Shown piece by piece: positions 1-6,829 of a stretch of 21,924 nt of DNA (the stretch's first letter is position 1; each line of letters begins with the position of its first letter). The position numbers were made by a program, and so were the translations under genes. Below the pieces are notes generated by a model. That model did no database searches. It had not been told where the DNA came from and saw only the letters and a list, made by a program, of their open reading frames with translations. This DNA comes from Syntrophaceae bacterium UBA2280 (GTDB lineage Bacteria > Desulfobacterota > Syntrophia > Syntrophales > Smithellaceae), in NCBI GenBank assembly GCA_002347685.1, contig DDWS01000058.1:1-21924 (forward strand), written 5' to 3'.

Positions 1-25
1 TTGACTTTGGGGAGTGGTCCACTTG
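1..25. mobile_element. possible terminal end of an insertion sequence
   Basis: Read on the minus strand, this stretch begins TGGACCACTCCCC and contains the palindrome AGTGG-T-CCACT (13-23). It sits exactly where the alcohol dehydrogenase fragment stops resembling its family. Ends beginning with TG and carrying short repeats are typical of some IS families such as IS21. Only about 25 bases are visible and no transposase is in the window, so this is an inference from position. Confidence 0.22.
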
Positions 26-141
26 TCTACCTTATACGACTTAACTATTTGCCCAAGGCTTGTGATGGAGTTTTCTCCCATAACGATCCTTCTGGGACTT
101 ACGAACTGAAATGTTGATCGGGGAGTTTCAAAATCATACAT
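1..141 (-). CDS. iron-containing alcohol dehydrogenase, N-terminal fragment running off the left edge (probably interrupted)
   Basis: An open frame on the minus strand starts at ATG 139-141 and stays open to base 1 (47 codons). A very strong Shine-Dalgarno (AAGAAGGAGG) lies 7 nt upstream, so translation from here is credible. The first 39 or so residues have the beginning of a group III (iron-dependent) alcohol dehydrogenase: Phe-rich start, then SPRRIVMGENSITSLGQIV, matching the family pattern of a strand, a G-E-N/G-S loop and a helix. Family members then continue with a hydrophobic strand ending in TD. Here the frame reads WTTPQSQ instead, so resemblance stops at about base 22. That is where an AGTGG/CCACT palindrome begins. 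The gene may be disrupted by an insertion or the assembly may end there. It would be the last gene of the acyl-CoA operon and could reduce an aldehyde or oxidise an alcohol. The family call rests on a short stretch. Confidence 0.5.
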   Translation of the reverse strand, partial: MYDFETPRSTFQFVSPRRIVMGENSITSLGQIVKSYKVDKWTTPQSQ

Positions 142-317
142 CGTTGCACCTCCTTCTTAAGTATTTGATGTTTAATTTAGCATTCGCATATACATTAAAT
201 ATATTGCCCGCATCACCGAAACGTCGCACCTCCTTCTTGAGTATTTGATATTTAATCATCTAAAACTTAATTTACCGTAGTCATATGCATTTAAATATAT
301 TGCACGCGTCACCGAAA
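142..317. repeat. tandem direct duplication of the alcohol dehydrogenase leader (two copies)
   Basis: Copy A (142-221, 80 bp) and copy B (222-317, 96 bp) abut head to tail. Both begin with CG(T)YGCACCTCCTTCTT, which on the minus strand is a strong ribosome binding site. Both continue with GTATTTGAT and an AT-rich core, and both end in ATATATTGC...CACCGAAA. Copy B carries about 16 extra bases in the middle (around 257-272). Only copy A's ribosome binding site is followed directly by an ATG, the one opening the alcohol dehydrogenase frame. Copy B therefore has an orphan Shine-Dalgarno with no start codon at the right distance. The stretch between this gene and the acyl-CoA dehydrogenase holds nothing else recognisable. 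Confidence 0.8.
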
Positions 318-380
318 TAAGGCTGTTTTCCCCCCGAGATCGAATTTGCGCAGAATCCAACACCGCTATGGGCTAAACGT

Positions 381-1547
381 CTATTTTCCCCGGCGCTGAT
401 CGAAGCGCCGCCCGTATAAAACACTGGCCATGGTGTTTCGCAGCATCTGTACCGTACCGCCGGCCACTGCCCATGCGTGGGCATCCCGGAGCATTCTCTC
501 CACCGGATATTCCTTGCTGTAGCCATAGCCCCCGAAGATCTTCATGGCCATATTGGTCACTTCGATGACCATCTCATTGGCGTAACACTTTCCCATTGAC
601 GCTTCGTAGATAGAAGGCAGGCCTTGCCCGGCTCCGGCGACCGCCTTGTATACCAGCAACCGCGCTGCTTCCAGCTTCATCGCCATATCCACGGTCATAA
701 ATTGAATTGCTTGGAATTCGCATATGGGCCGCCCAAAGGCCTGGCGGGTCTGGGCGTAGGCAATGGCTTCCCGCAGCGCTCCACCGGCCGTACCGAGACA
801 CATGGCTGCGTTGCCGCAACGCTCGATGTCAAACGACCACATGAGTTTACTAAAATCGCCGGCCTTGATCACGACGTTTTCCTTCGGCACCCGGACATCC
901 TCGAAAATCAACTCGCAAGACGGCATTCCCCGGAGACCCAAAAACTCTTCCTGTTTGCCGAACGTGAAGCCTGGGGAGCCCTTTTCCACCAAAAGGCCGC
1001 CGATGCCCTTGTATCCTGAAATCTCGCCGAAACGCGTATAGACCATGTAGTGGCTGGCATGACCGCCACCGGTGATAAAGGCTTTTCGTCCGTTGAGAAT
1101 GTAAGAATCACCTTCCTCCACGGCTTTAGTCGATAGTGATGTCAGATCCGACCCGGCCTCGGGCTCCGTCATGCAAACGGACACGCTGCGCTTCCCCATG
1201 CAGACATCGGGAATAATCGCCTTTTTCTGCTCCTCCGTCCCGAACAAATCGATTACCCGTACTGGTCCCACATTGGATTCGAAGACAGGCGACGCGATCA
1301 TGGGGCTGAACTTTGCCAACTCTTCAATGGCCAGGATGGCGTTGATTGCCGGTTGTCCGCCGCCGCCGTATTCCGGAGAAAGGGTCATCCCCAGAAGTCC
1401 CATGCCGGCATATTTCGTCAGCAAGTCATAAGGAAATTCGCCCGTGTGGTCGATTTCCATCGCACGTTCTTTGAACTTCTCACGCACCCCCATTGTCTTG
1501 AGGGTTTCCACTAACATCTTCTGCTCATCGTTCAACAAAAAATCCAT
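381..1547 (-). CDS. acyl-CoA dehydrogenase, isovaleryl-CoA/long-chain type catalytic Glu
   Basis: An FAD enzyme that oxidises acyl-CoA to 2-enoyl-CoA, passing electrons to ETF. The 388 residues are a full-length family size. The N-terminal helical domain (about 1-115) is followed by the beta domain with the flavin-contact motif CMTEPEAGSD (125-134) and the C-terminal helical domain with QTRQAFG and FGGYGYSKEYPVERMLRDA. The usual SCAD/MCAD catalytic base in YEGT is absent: the stretch reads AGGT (362-365). A Glu is instead present in FDIER (Glu242), the helix-G position used by isovaleryl-CoA and long-chain dehydrogenases. The ATG at 1545-1547 was chosen because AAGGAG lies 6 nt upstream; a TTG two codons earlier is embedded in that spacer. 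It follows the PrpD-family gene by 40 nt in one operon. Its substrate cannot be read from sequence; a branched or dicarboxylic acyl-CoA is plausible from the CoA-transferase neighbours. Confidence 0.9.
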   Translation of the reverse strand: MDFLLNDEQKMLVETLKTMGVREKFKERAMEIDHTGEFPYDLLTKYAGMGLLGMTLSPEYGGGGQPAINAILAIEELAKFSPMIASPVFESNVGPVRVIDLFGTEEQKKAIIPDVCMGKRSVSVCMTEPEAGSDLTSLSTKAVEEGDSYILNGRKAFITGGGHASHYMVYTRFGEISGYKGIGGLLVEKGSPGFTFGKQEEFLGLRGMPSCELIFEDVRVPKENVVIKAGDFSKLMWSFDIERCGNAAMCLGTAGGALREAIAYAQTRQAFGRPICEFQAIQFMTVDMAMKLEAARLLVYKAVAGAGQGLPSIYEASMGKCYANEMVIEVTNMAMKIFGGYGYSKEYPVERMLRDAHAWAVAGGTVQMLRNTMASVLYGRRFDQRRGK

Positions 1548-1587
1548 TTTCAACTCCTTATCTGCGCTGATAAATTATTTTTTCCGG

Positions 1588-2955
1588 TCATATTAATTCA
1601 ATCAGTTCCCGGATATCAGTAATATTTTCCAGATTGAGGACCATTTCGATGATCCGTTCAGTTTTATCGCTATCCCTGTCTCCGGCAAAAAACCGGACCT
1701 TCTCTGCCAGATCGGCGGCTTCCATGGGATCCCGCGGATCGCCCTTGGGAATATCGACCTGTTTGATGAGTCGTCGGCCATCCGCAAGGACGATCTCCAC
1801 ACGGCTGGAGGTCTTCTCCGGATATATCTTATTGAGCTCGTCGTCCATCCGGACGGTAACCTTTCTCGCCAGGGCCAGAAGATTCGGATCGACCATTCGC
1901 TTTTCGGTGAGTTGCTTCGGACCCAGCGCACCATCCAGAATGCAGACGGCAACGACATAAGGAATTGAGAATTGCGCATTCACAAAAGTATCTCCCGGGG
2001 CAATCCCTTTTCCAACGGCGACCGCAGCCATTCCGTAAGTAAAGATATCGATCTCTTTGATTTCGTCTATATCCAGCGGCTGTTCCTTCAGGAGTGTCAG
2101 TATCGCCTGAGCGGAACCATGCGTGTGGCGGCAAGCCGTGTAGGGTTTGAAGTAGATATCCATGATCGTGTAATGCTCACCAATACCTTCCGTGAGCTTT
2201 TCAAACTTAGGATCCACCTTGGTGGTAATCTGGATAAACCCGCCCTTCAGGTCTGATCCTTCGAGTACCTGCCTATCTCCTGTGATCCCCGATTCGGCAA
2301 GTCCCGCTGCCATCAGACCAGAAAGCGCAGCCTGACCGCCTTGAACGATCTTGACAGTGAATCCGCCCATCAGCTGCTCGGCCATGGAGATAGGGGCTAG
2401 ATAACCGGCACATCCCAAAGCATTTTGCATCAGGACTGCATCATATCCCTTCAGATGCGCTACAGCCGCCGCCGCTCCAAAGGTCCCACAGGTTCCCGTA
2501 GGAAGAAAACCTCCCAGTGTATGCCAGGGGTGCATAGCCGCAGCCGGCCGGTTTGCCGCCTCGTAACCGGCAACGACAGCCTCGATAATGGCCTTTCCGC
2601 CGAGCTTCATTACTTCCGCCATAGCCAGAGCGGCTGGAATAACGGCAGTACCGGGATGATTCCCCCCGAAACGCAGACCGTCCTGGGCCTCGATTGCTTC
2701 TGCAGTCGTCCCGTTCACAAAGGCGGCGTGGTGAAGGTCAGTTTTAAAACCGCATCCCAGTGCCGTGACTGATGGTGGTCCGCCAAGAGAGCGGATATAT
2801 GCCGCTACGCCCATTACGGCATTCAGCTCCAGCGACCCGTAGATATTGGCCACATAGTCCAGAACACAGAGTTTGGCTTTATGGACAACGGCGGACGGCA
2901 ATTCGTCATAGGATATTTTCGCCAGAAATGTTGCTAATTGTTGCGTATGATTCAT
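1588..2955 (-). CDS. MmgE/PrpD family protein
   Basis: A member of the family that contains 2-methylcitrate dehydratase (PrpD), MmgE and cis-aconitate decarboxylase. These enzymes add or remove water, or decarboxylate, on tri- and dicarboxylic acids without a metal cofactor. The 455 residues match the usual length. Visible family features are the all-helical N-terminal part, the active-site region EAIEAQDGLRFGGNHPGTAV (Asp92, His100), the Gly-rich LPTGTCGTFGAAAA segment, and the lid-domain signature YFKPYTACRHTHGSAQA with its Lys, Arg and His. An AGAGGA Shine-Dalgarno precedes the ATG. It lies 21 nt after the CoA-transferase B gene and 40 nt before the acyl-CoA dehydrogenase. There is no citrate synthase-like or PrpB-like partner, so the 2-methylcitrate cycle is unlikely. 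A role in preparing an organic acid for CoA activation is an inference. The exact reaction is unknown. Confidence 0.85.
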   Translation of the reverse strand: MNHTQQLATFLAKISYDELPSAVVHKAKLCVLDYVANIYGSLELNAVMGVAAYIRSLGGPPSVTALGCGFKTDLHHAAFVNGTTAEAIEAQDGLRFGGNHPGTAVIPAALAMAEVMKLGGKAIIEAVVAGYEAANRPAAAMHPWHTLGGFLPTGTCGTFGAAAAVAHLKGYDAVLMQNALGCAGYLAPISMAEQLMGGFTVKIVQGGQAALSGLMAAGLAESGITGDRQVLEGSDLKGGFIQITTKVDPKFEKLTEGIGEHYTIMDIYFKPYTACRHTHGSAQAILTLLKEQPLDIDEIKEIDIFTYGMAAVAVGKGIAPGDTFVNAQFSIPYVVAVCILDGALGPKQLTEKRMVDPNLLALARKVTVRMDDELNKIYPEKTSSRVEIVLADGRRLIKQVDIPKGDPRDPMEAADLAEKVRFFAGDRDSDKTERIIEMVLNLENITDIRELIELI

Positions 2956-2976
2956 TGGTATCCTCTTTTCTCGGAA

Positions 2977-3777
2977 TTATACATACCCCTTACCCTCGTA
3001 GATCTTGATCATCCGGTGCGGATCAAGAATATCGCGAAGCACGCTCAGTTCTTCCGCCCGCGGCGGTTCAGTCTCTTGGATATCATCGGCCACCTGAATA
3101 TCCCACCCCGTAGAACGCCGGATCTCGTCAACCGTGTGGCCGGGATGATAACTTGCCAGATAGGCCTCCTTCGTATCCGGGTCAAAACGCAGGATGGCCT
3201 TGTTCGTCACGATGATACTGGGGCCCGTTTTCGGTGGCATGTTCAACTTCTCCCGGGCGCCGGGCCCGTCGATATATCCTGGTGTTGTCATAAAATCCAA
3301 GCGGGCAGGGAGTCGCCGCGGATCATGCTGGACGATGATGAGGCCCCGTTTCGCCATGGCCCCGATGGGATTAGCTCCGCCGCTCCCCGGCAACCGGCTT
3401 TTCGGTTGCTCATAGGGACCGATGCAGGTCGTGTTGATATTGCCATAGCGATCCACCTGGGAACCGGAGAGAAATCCCACATCGACCCAGCCGCCTTGGA
3501 GGAACATGCCCATGACATCAATAAGTCCGCCAATCATGGCCGCTCCGGGATTGAGGCAGGCATCACCGACAGATAGGGCGGGACGCCTGGGCCGGGCATC
3601 ATAGACGCCCGATTCCTGCAGCATGACCGCCCGCGGGGCATGGGTATGTTTCGCGATGTTGGCCGACATAGTCGGAAATCCCGTCCCGACGACGACGACA
3701 TCGCCGTCCATGATTTCCCGTGCTCCACAGCAGGCCATTAGTTCCGGTTTGATATAGTCATTCGGGTGTTCGTTCAT
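2977..3777 (-). CDS. CoA-transferase subunit B, glutaconate CoA-transferase type (GctB-like)
   Basis: The beta subunit of a family I CoA-transferase, which moves CoA between acyl-CoA and a free carboxylate through a glutamyl-CoA intermediate. The 266 residues match Acidaminococcus GctB in length and layout. The catalytic Glu is conserved in QESGVYD (Glu55, equivalent to GctB Glu54). The CoA-binding loop GSGGAN is intact, preceded by SQVDRYGNINTT and followed by TTPGYIDGPGAREKL. Retention of the Glu and of GSGGAN argues for a true transferase rather than the related ring-cleaving IpdB-type proteins. AAGGAGAG precedes the ATG. The gene starts 14 nt after subunit A ends, as expected for a heteromeric enzyme. 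The acid is unknown; glutaconate itself is only one option because no glutaconyl-CoA decarboxylase gene is in view. Confidence 0.88.
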   Translation of the reverse strand: MNEHPNDYIKPELMACCGAREIMDGDVVVVGTGFPTMSANIAKHTHAPRAVMLQESGVYDARPRRPALSVGDACLNPGAAMIGGLIDVMGMFLQGGWVDVGFLSGSQVDRYGNINTTCIGPYEQPKSRLPGSGGANPIGAMAKRGLIIVQHDPRRLPARLDFMTTPGYIDGPGAREKLNMPPKTGPSIIVTNKAILRFDPDTKEAYLASYHPGHTVDEIRRSTGWDIQVADDIQETEPPRAEELSVLRDILDPHRMIKIYEGKGYV

Positions 3778-3791
3778 TTCTTACTCTCCTT

Positions 3792-4727
3792 TTAATATTC
3801 ATAACTGACTGGATATCCGTAATCAAATTTGGCCTGCAGTTTCTTGTAACCGGCATAGCCGAACCGATCGATGAAATGCTGAATATAGGCCGCCCGATCC
3901 GGAATATCGTGAACCCACTCCTTCAGGAAAGCATGAAACCCCTCCTCTGTGCCGGATGCTTCTTTGTAGAGGTAGCCAAAACCGAAATCTTGGTCATAGA
4001 AACCCGGCGTATAACCGGGATGGGAAGCAAAGGGCTCCTCTACAACAGCAACGACCTTGAAGTCCGGAACAATAGTCCGGGATGGATCCTTACCGATCAC
4101 CTCGCGGCTGACGATGCGTTCGCAGGAAACAATGACCTTTTTCGATGCATTCGCACCGTACTTGCAATCACCGCCGATCCCCCAGATCTGGGCGTTTCCG
4201 TTTTCATCGGCCTGCTGAACATGGATGATCCCTACATCGGGATTAAGGGCAGGCACGACAAGGACGGGCTTTCCGTCAAAAGGCGAATCGATCAGCTTGT
4301 ATTTATTCTCTCCGAGAAACCCCTTGATCTTCATGAGGTCGGTACCCAGCAGATCCTTGACGGGAATAAAGGGCATCCCCATCGCCCCGGCCATCAGCAT
4401 CATCGGCAGGGATAGGTTTGTGTATTCCTCCACCTCTATCTTGTGGGGAATACATTTTTCCAGAGAACGACGGTAGCAGCGGGCGAGGCCGTATACCCCC
4501 AGCGAGATAAAAGTAGAAATAAAACGCCGGACGACACCGGCCCCGATCATCATATCGAAATCATCTGCGGCATTGCCCCGGGTTATCGTTAACCCCTTCT
4601 TTTTCTGGCGAATGATTTCGTGAACGGCTGAAAACGGTGTCCGGCAAATATAACCGCCGATATAGACAAAATCGTTGTTCTGGACGTGGGTCGCCACAGC
4701 CTCCTTCATTGTCATAACTTTATTCAT
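3792..4727 (-). CDS. CoA-transferase subunit A, glutaconate CoA-transferase type (GctA-like)
   Basis: The alpha subunit partner of the gene directly downstream; together they would form the heteromeric CoA-transferase. The 311 residues are close to GctA length. The Rossmann-like N terminus shows MTMKEAVATHVQNNDFVYIGG, the standard opening of family I alpha subunits. Further family features are VEEYTNLSLPMMLMAGAMGMPFIP in the middle and HVQQADENGNAQIWG, the conserved adenine-pocket region. The C-terminal extension rich in Tyr and Asp after residue 240 is typical of GctA and IpdA. The start at 4727 has an excellent GGAGGAG Shine-Dalgarno 4-5 nt upstream. A gap of about 60 nt separates it from the truncated epimerase upstream. 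It is probably the first intact enzyme gene of the catabolic operon. Acceptor and donor acids cannot be deduced. Confidence 0.88.
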   Translation of the reverse strand: MNKVMTMKEAVATHVQNNDFVYIGGYICRTPFSAVHEIIRQKKKGLTITRGNAADDFDMMIGAGVVRRFISTFISLGVYGLARCYRRSLEKCIPHKIEVEEYTNLSLPMMLMAGAMGMPFIPVKDLLGTDLMKIKGFLGENKYKLIDSPFDGKPVLVVPALNPDVGIIHVQQADENGNAQIWGIGGDCKYGANASKKVIVSCERIVSREVIGKDPSRTIVPDFKVVAVVEEPFASHPGYTPGFYDQDFGFGYLYKEASGTEEGFHAFLKEWVHDIPDRAAYIQHFIDRFGYAGYKKLQAKFDYGYPVSYEY

Positions 4728-4788
4728 TTCTCTCCTCCGTTTTGACAGGTGCCGCCTACCGGCTTGCGTCCGGCAGAAAAGACACCCT

Positions 4789-5397
4789 TTATTTTTTCCG
4801 CTTCCGGCCGTTGCCGGGAATCGCGGCTATGGATGTGGGGCGCGAAAATGTCTTGCCTGCACCATCGTTGCAACGGGGACCGTAAACGGTGCAGGGTAGG
4901 GTGATGACGGCGGCAAATCCCTCAGCGATGCGCTTCCAGACAACATCTTTGCTGTATCGTTTGCTTTTGCCGTATTCATCCTGGGGATTGCGGGGACCTT
5001 CTTCTCTGAAGGGAACGTCCTGGTATGGACGACCATACACGCTCGTTGAGCCGACATGGATGTAGCGCTTGACACCGGCCTCGCGGGCAAGTTTAGTAAA
5101 TCGTTTTACGCCGACGACGTTGGTGGGGTAAAGCTTGGCGTAGGGGGTGGAGAAATTGCTAATGGTGTCTAAATGAAAAACACGATCTACGCCGCCGGCA
5201 AACATTGGCGGCAGTGTCTCGGGTTGCGTCAGATCGGCGGGAACATATTCAACTTCCATTTTATCGAAAAAGGATGTGTCCTCACGCGGTCGGTCTGCTG
5301 CCCGGACACCGACCCCCAAAGAGACAAGGTATTCCAAAACATAGCTGCCCATAAACCCGGCAGCACCGGTAACCAGAGTAATTCCACTGTGTATCAT
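4789..5397 (-). CDS. NAD-dependent epimerase/dehydratase family protein, C-terminally truncated
   Basis: An extended short-chain dehydrogenase of the sugar-nucleotide epimerase type, of which only the N-terminal Rossmann part is present (about 202 residues against roughly 310-330 for the family). The NAD-binding TGAAGFMG lies at 10-17. The strand HVGSTSVYG carries the catalytic Ser/Thr, and YGKSK (Tyr142, Lys146) is the YxxxK motif, so the catalytic half is complete. After TVYGPRCNDGAGK the frame still resembles the family (RPTSIAAIPGNG) and then ends in KRKK. The substrate-binding C-terminal domain is missing and is not found in another frame before the CoA-transferase. This suggests a deletion that fused it to the operon leader. 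The ATG at 5397 was preferred; a GTG four codons upstream (5409) is the alternative, and neither has a good Shine-Dalgarno. Probably a decaying gene. Confidence 0.72.
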   Translation of the reverse strand: MIHSGITLVTGAAGFMGSYVLEYLVSLGVGVRAADRPREDTSFFDKMEVEYVPADLTQPETLPPMFAGGVDRVFHLDTISNFSTPYAKLYPTNVVGVKRFTKLAREAGVKRYIHVGSTSVYGRPYQDVPFREEGPRNPQDEYGKSKRYSKDVVWKRIAEGFAAVITLPCTVYGPRCNDGAGKTFSRPTSIAAIPGNGRKRKK

Positions 5398-5528
5398 AGT
5401 TCTCGCCACATATATGCGTTACTTATGTTTTGTATGAACTTCCACACCTTCAGTCATTCGGGATGTTGATAGATCATTTTGCCCGTTGTTTTTTTCTTCC
5501 GGCGCAGCAGAGCCGTATGCCTTTTCTT

Positions 5529-6062
5529 TTAATCATCCTGAATATCCATTATTTCCTGCCGGGCTCGCTTGAGCCATTTAATATACCCGCTGTTAAATTC
5601 TTCACCAAGCTCGGCAACGAGGCGCACATATTTTCCCCGCGCCTGCCACCGCTTGAGGTGTTGCCGACGACTCTCTAATTGTTTTTCCTGGATTTTAAGC
5701 TGGTTGTCGATGTTGGCAAGTGCCTGTTCCTGATTGCCAAAGCCAAAAAAGATAAACCGCATGAGAAAAGGATCGCGCAGAGATATCCTTGTATTCTCTT
5801 CGCTTTCCAGCCATGTTTTAAACTTTTCTTGTCCCATAGGGGTAATCGCATAAAGCTTCTTATGCGGTCCTCCGCGTTCCGAGGGAGTCACATTGTCAAG
5901 GGTGATGCACCCTTCTTCTTCCATAGATTTCAGGTTCGGATAGATCTGACCATAGTTGATCGTCCACATACTGCCGAAATGGTTTTCTATGTGACGTTTA
6001 ATCTCGTAACCATGCATATTGCGGTAGTGAAGCAGGCCCAGAATAGCGTAGCGTACAGACAT
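5529..6062 (-). CDS. PadR family transcriptional regulator
   Basis: A DNA-binding repressor of the PadR family, usually controlling a nearby stress or catabolic operon in response to a small aromatic or acidic ligand. The N-terminal winged helix (about 1-85) has the family opening YAILGLLHYRNMHGYEIKR, then NYGQIYPNLKSMEEEGCI (recognition helix) and the wing GGPHKKLYAITPMGQEKF. The C-terminal half (about 90-177) is a helical dimerisation domain rich in charged residues (Vir_C-like), so it is the longer PadR subtype. TAGGAGGAG lies 4-5 nt before the ATG. It lies upstream of and in the same direction as the truncated epimerase and CoA-transferase operon, with about 130 nt of gap. This makes it the likely local regulator, inferred from position. 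A possible operator lies about 100 nt upstream of its start. Confidence 0.9.
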   Translation of the reverse strand: MSVRYAILGLLHYRNMHGYEIKRHIENHFGSMWTINYGQIYPNLKSMEEEGCITLDNVTPSERGGPHKKLYAITPMGQEKFKTWLESEENTRISLRDPFLMRFIFFGFGNQEQALANIDNQLKIQEKQLESRRQHLKRWQARGKYVRLVAELGEEFNSGYIKWLKRARQEIMDIQDD

Positions 6063-6162
6063 GAACTCCTCCTAAAAGGCTAAAGAAATATGTTTATACC
6101 GTGGAATATTCAACGTTTAAGAGGGCATCGAATTATTCCTAAACAAAAAACACGATGAACGC

Positions 6163-6203
6163 TATGTCAATTGTATATATATAAATATTATATATGTCAA
6201 TTG
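6163..6203. promoter_or_regulatory. candidate PadR operator: AT dyad flanked by an 11-bp direct repeat
   Basis: TATGTCAATTG occurs at 6163-6173 and again at 6193-6203, spaced exactly 30 bp (three helical turns). Between them lies an alternating AT tract able to form a dyad (TATATATATAAATATTATATA). PadR proteins commonly bind AT-rich inverted repeats in their own promoters. The site lies about 100 nt upstream of the padR start. The link to PadR is inferred. Confidence 0.45.
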
Positions 6204-6368
6204 GAAATATCTATTTCTCAGAAACAAACTTACTTTCCTGTATTGCGGAGCATTAATTATCCTGTTTAAGAAATGGTCACAGCAAAGAGTTTTATCTATT
6301 TCGGAGACCAAATAGATTGATGGGTGTGATGGTTAATTTTAAAACATTATCTGCCGTAGCATTTCTAG

Positions 6369-6515
6369 AATTTCAGGCCGCTCCCGCGCGGCCATAGCAA
6401 TCCGCCTCTACCGGATGGAAAGACGTACAAGCAGGCCATGCTGGAACGACACGATTTTGACATGTCCCGGCTGCACTATACCGGATGGATTATGACAAAA
6501 CAGATACTCCACTAA
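6369..6515 (+). pseudogene. remnant of a GT4-type glycosyltransferase
   Basis: The frame from 6369 to TAA 6513-6515 contains PPLPDGKTYKQAML followed by DMSRLHYTGWI. This pattern (PLPDG-x-y-Lys, ML, then LD-x-SR-V/L-H-F/Y-x-G) is the segment just before the nucleotide-sugar domain in a group of family 4 glycosyltransferases. Upstream of 6369 the frame is closed by TAG, and after TGWI the sequence stops resembling the family. Only about 35 residues remain of a protein of roughly 400. There is no start or ribosome binding site. It may share its origin with the truncated sugar epimerase downstream of padR. The call is from memory of the motif. Confidence 0.38.
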
Positions 6516-6829
6516 TCGGTAATCTTTAAGATAATATATTTCTGTCGTTTCCTGGCTTGTTTTCACTCACAGGAAGGATGATATCTGTAAAGCACAGCAT
6601 GACTATGCAGGGAAGGGGAATGGTAGATCGCTGCTTTCACCGGCTGAATGGATTTCCACGTATTGCCTGGCGGATATTAAAACCTTTCATCCGGAAAAAA
6701 CCATGTCATCGTGCTTAGCCAGTCGAAAGAATTGTCATGCAGGATTTGATGTCCTGTTTCTTTCCAGAAAGAGCTTGAAGACTCCGGCAATTGTTGCTAA
6801 CATGCCCAAACTTTTAAGCGGGATGCTTC

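Larger units (their letters stand above)
6063..6829. other. intergenic region, no intact gene
   Basis: A gap of 767 nt between divergently oriented padR and dtd. The first third is AT-rich and holds the regulatory repeat. A glycosyltransferase-like fragment follows (6369-6515). From 6535 a plus-strand frame stays open to 6900 but has no ATG until 6703, no ribosome binding site, no recognisable family and overlaps dtd, so it is not called. No tRNA-like or terminator structure was seen. The promoter for the dtd operon must lie near the right end but no convincing -35/-10 pair was found. Confidence 0.6.

Noticed and set aside
392..409. GGCGCT/AGCGCC hairpin at the end of the acyl-CoA dehydrogenase gene
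   Set aside because: Lies inside the coding sequence and has no following T run on the coding strand, so it is not called a terminator.
624..1019. Plus-strand open frame opposite the acyl-CoA dehydrogenase
   Set aside because: Lies entirely inside the well-supported minus-strand gene, with no ribosome site or family resemblance.
2977..4727. IpdAB (steroid ring hydrolase) identity for the CoA-transferase pair
   Set aside because: Subunit B keeps the catalytic Glu in QESG and the GSGGAN loop of true transferases, and no steroid genes are in view.
5502..5530. CGGC/GCCG hairpin with T-rich flank between padR and the truncated epimerase
   Set aside because: The T run is on the plus strand, opposite to the transcription of both neighbours, and the stem is only 4 bp.
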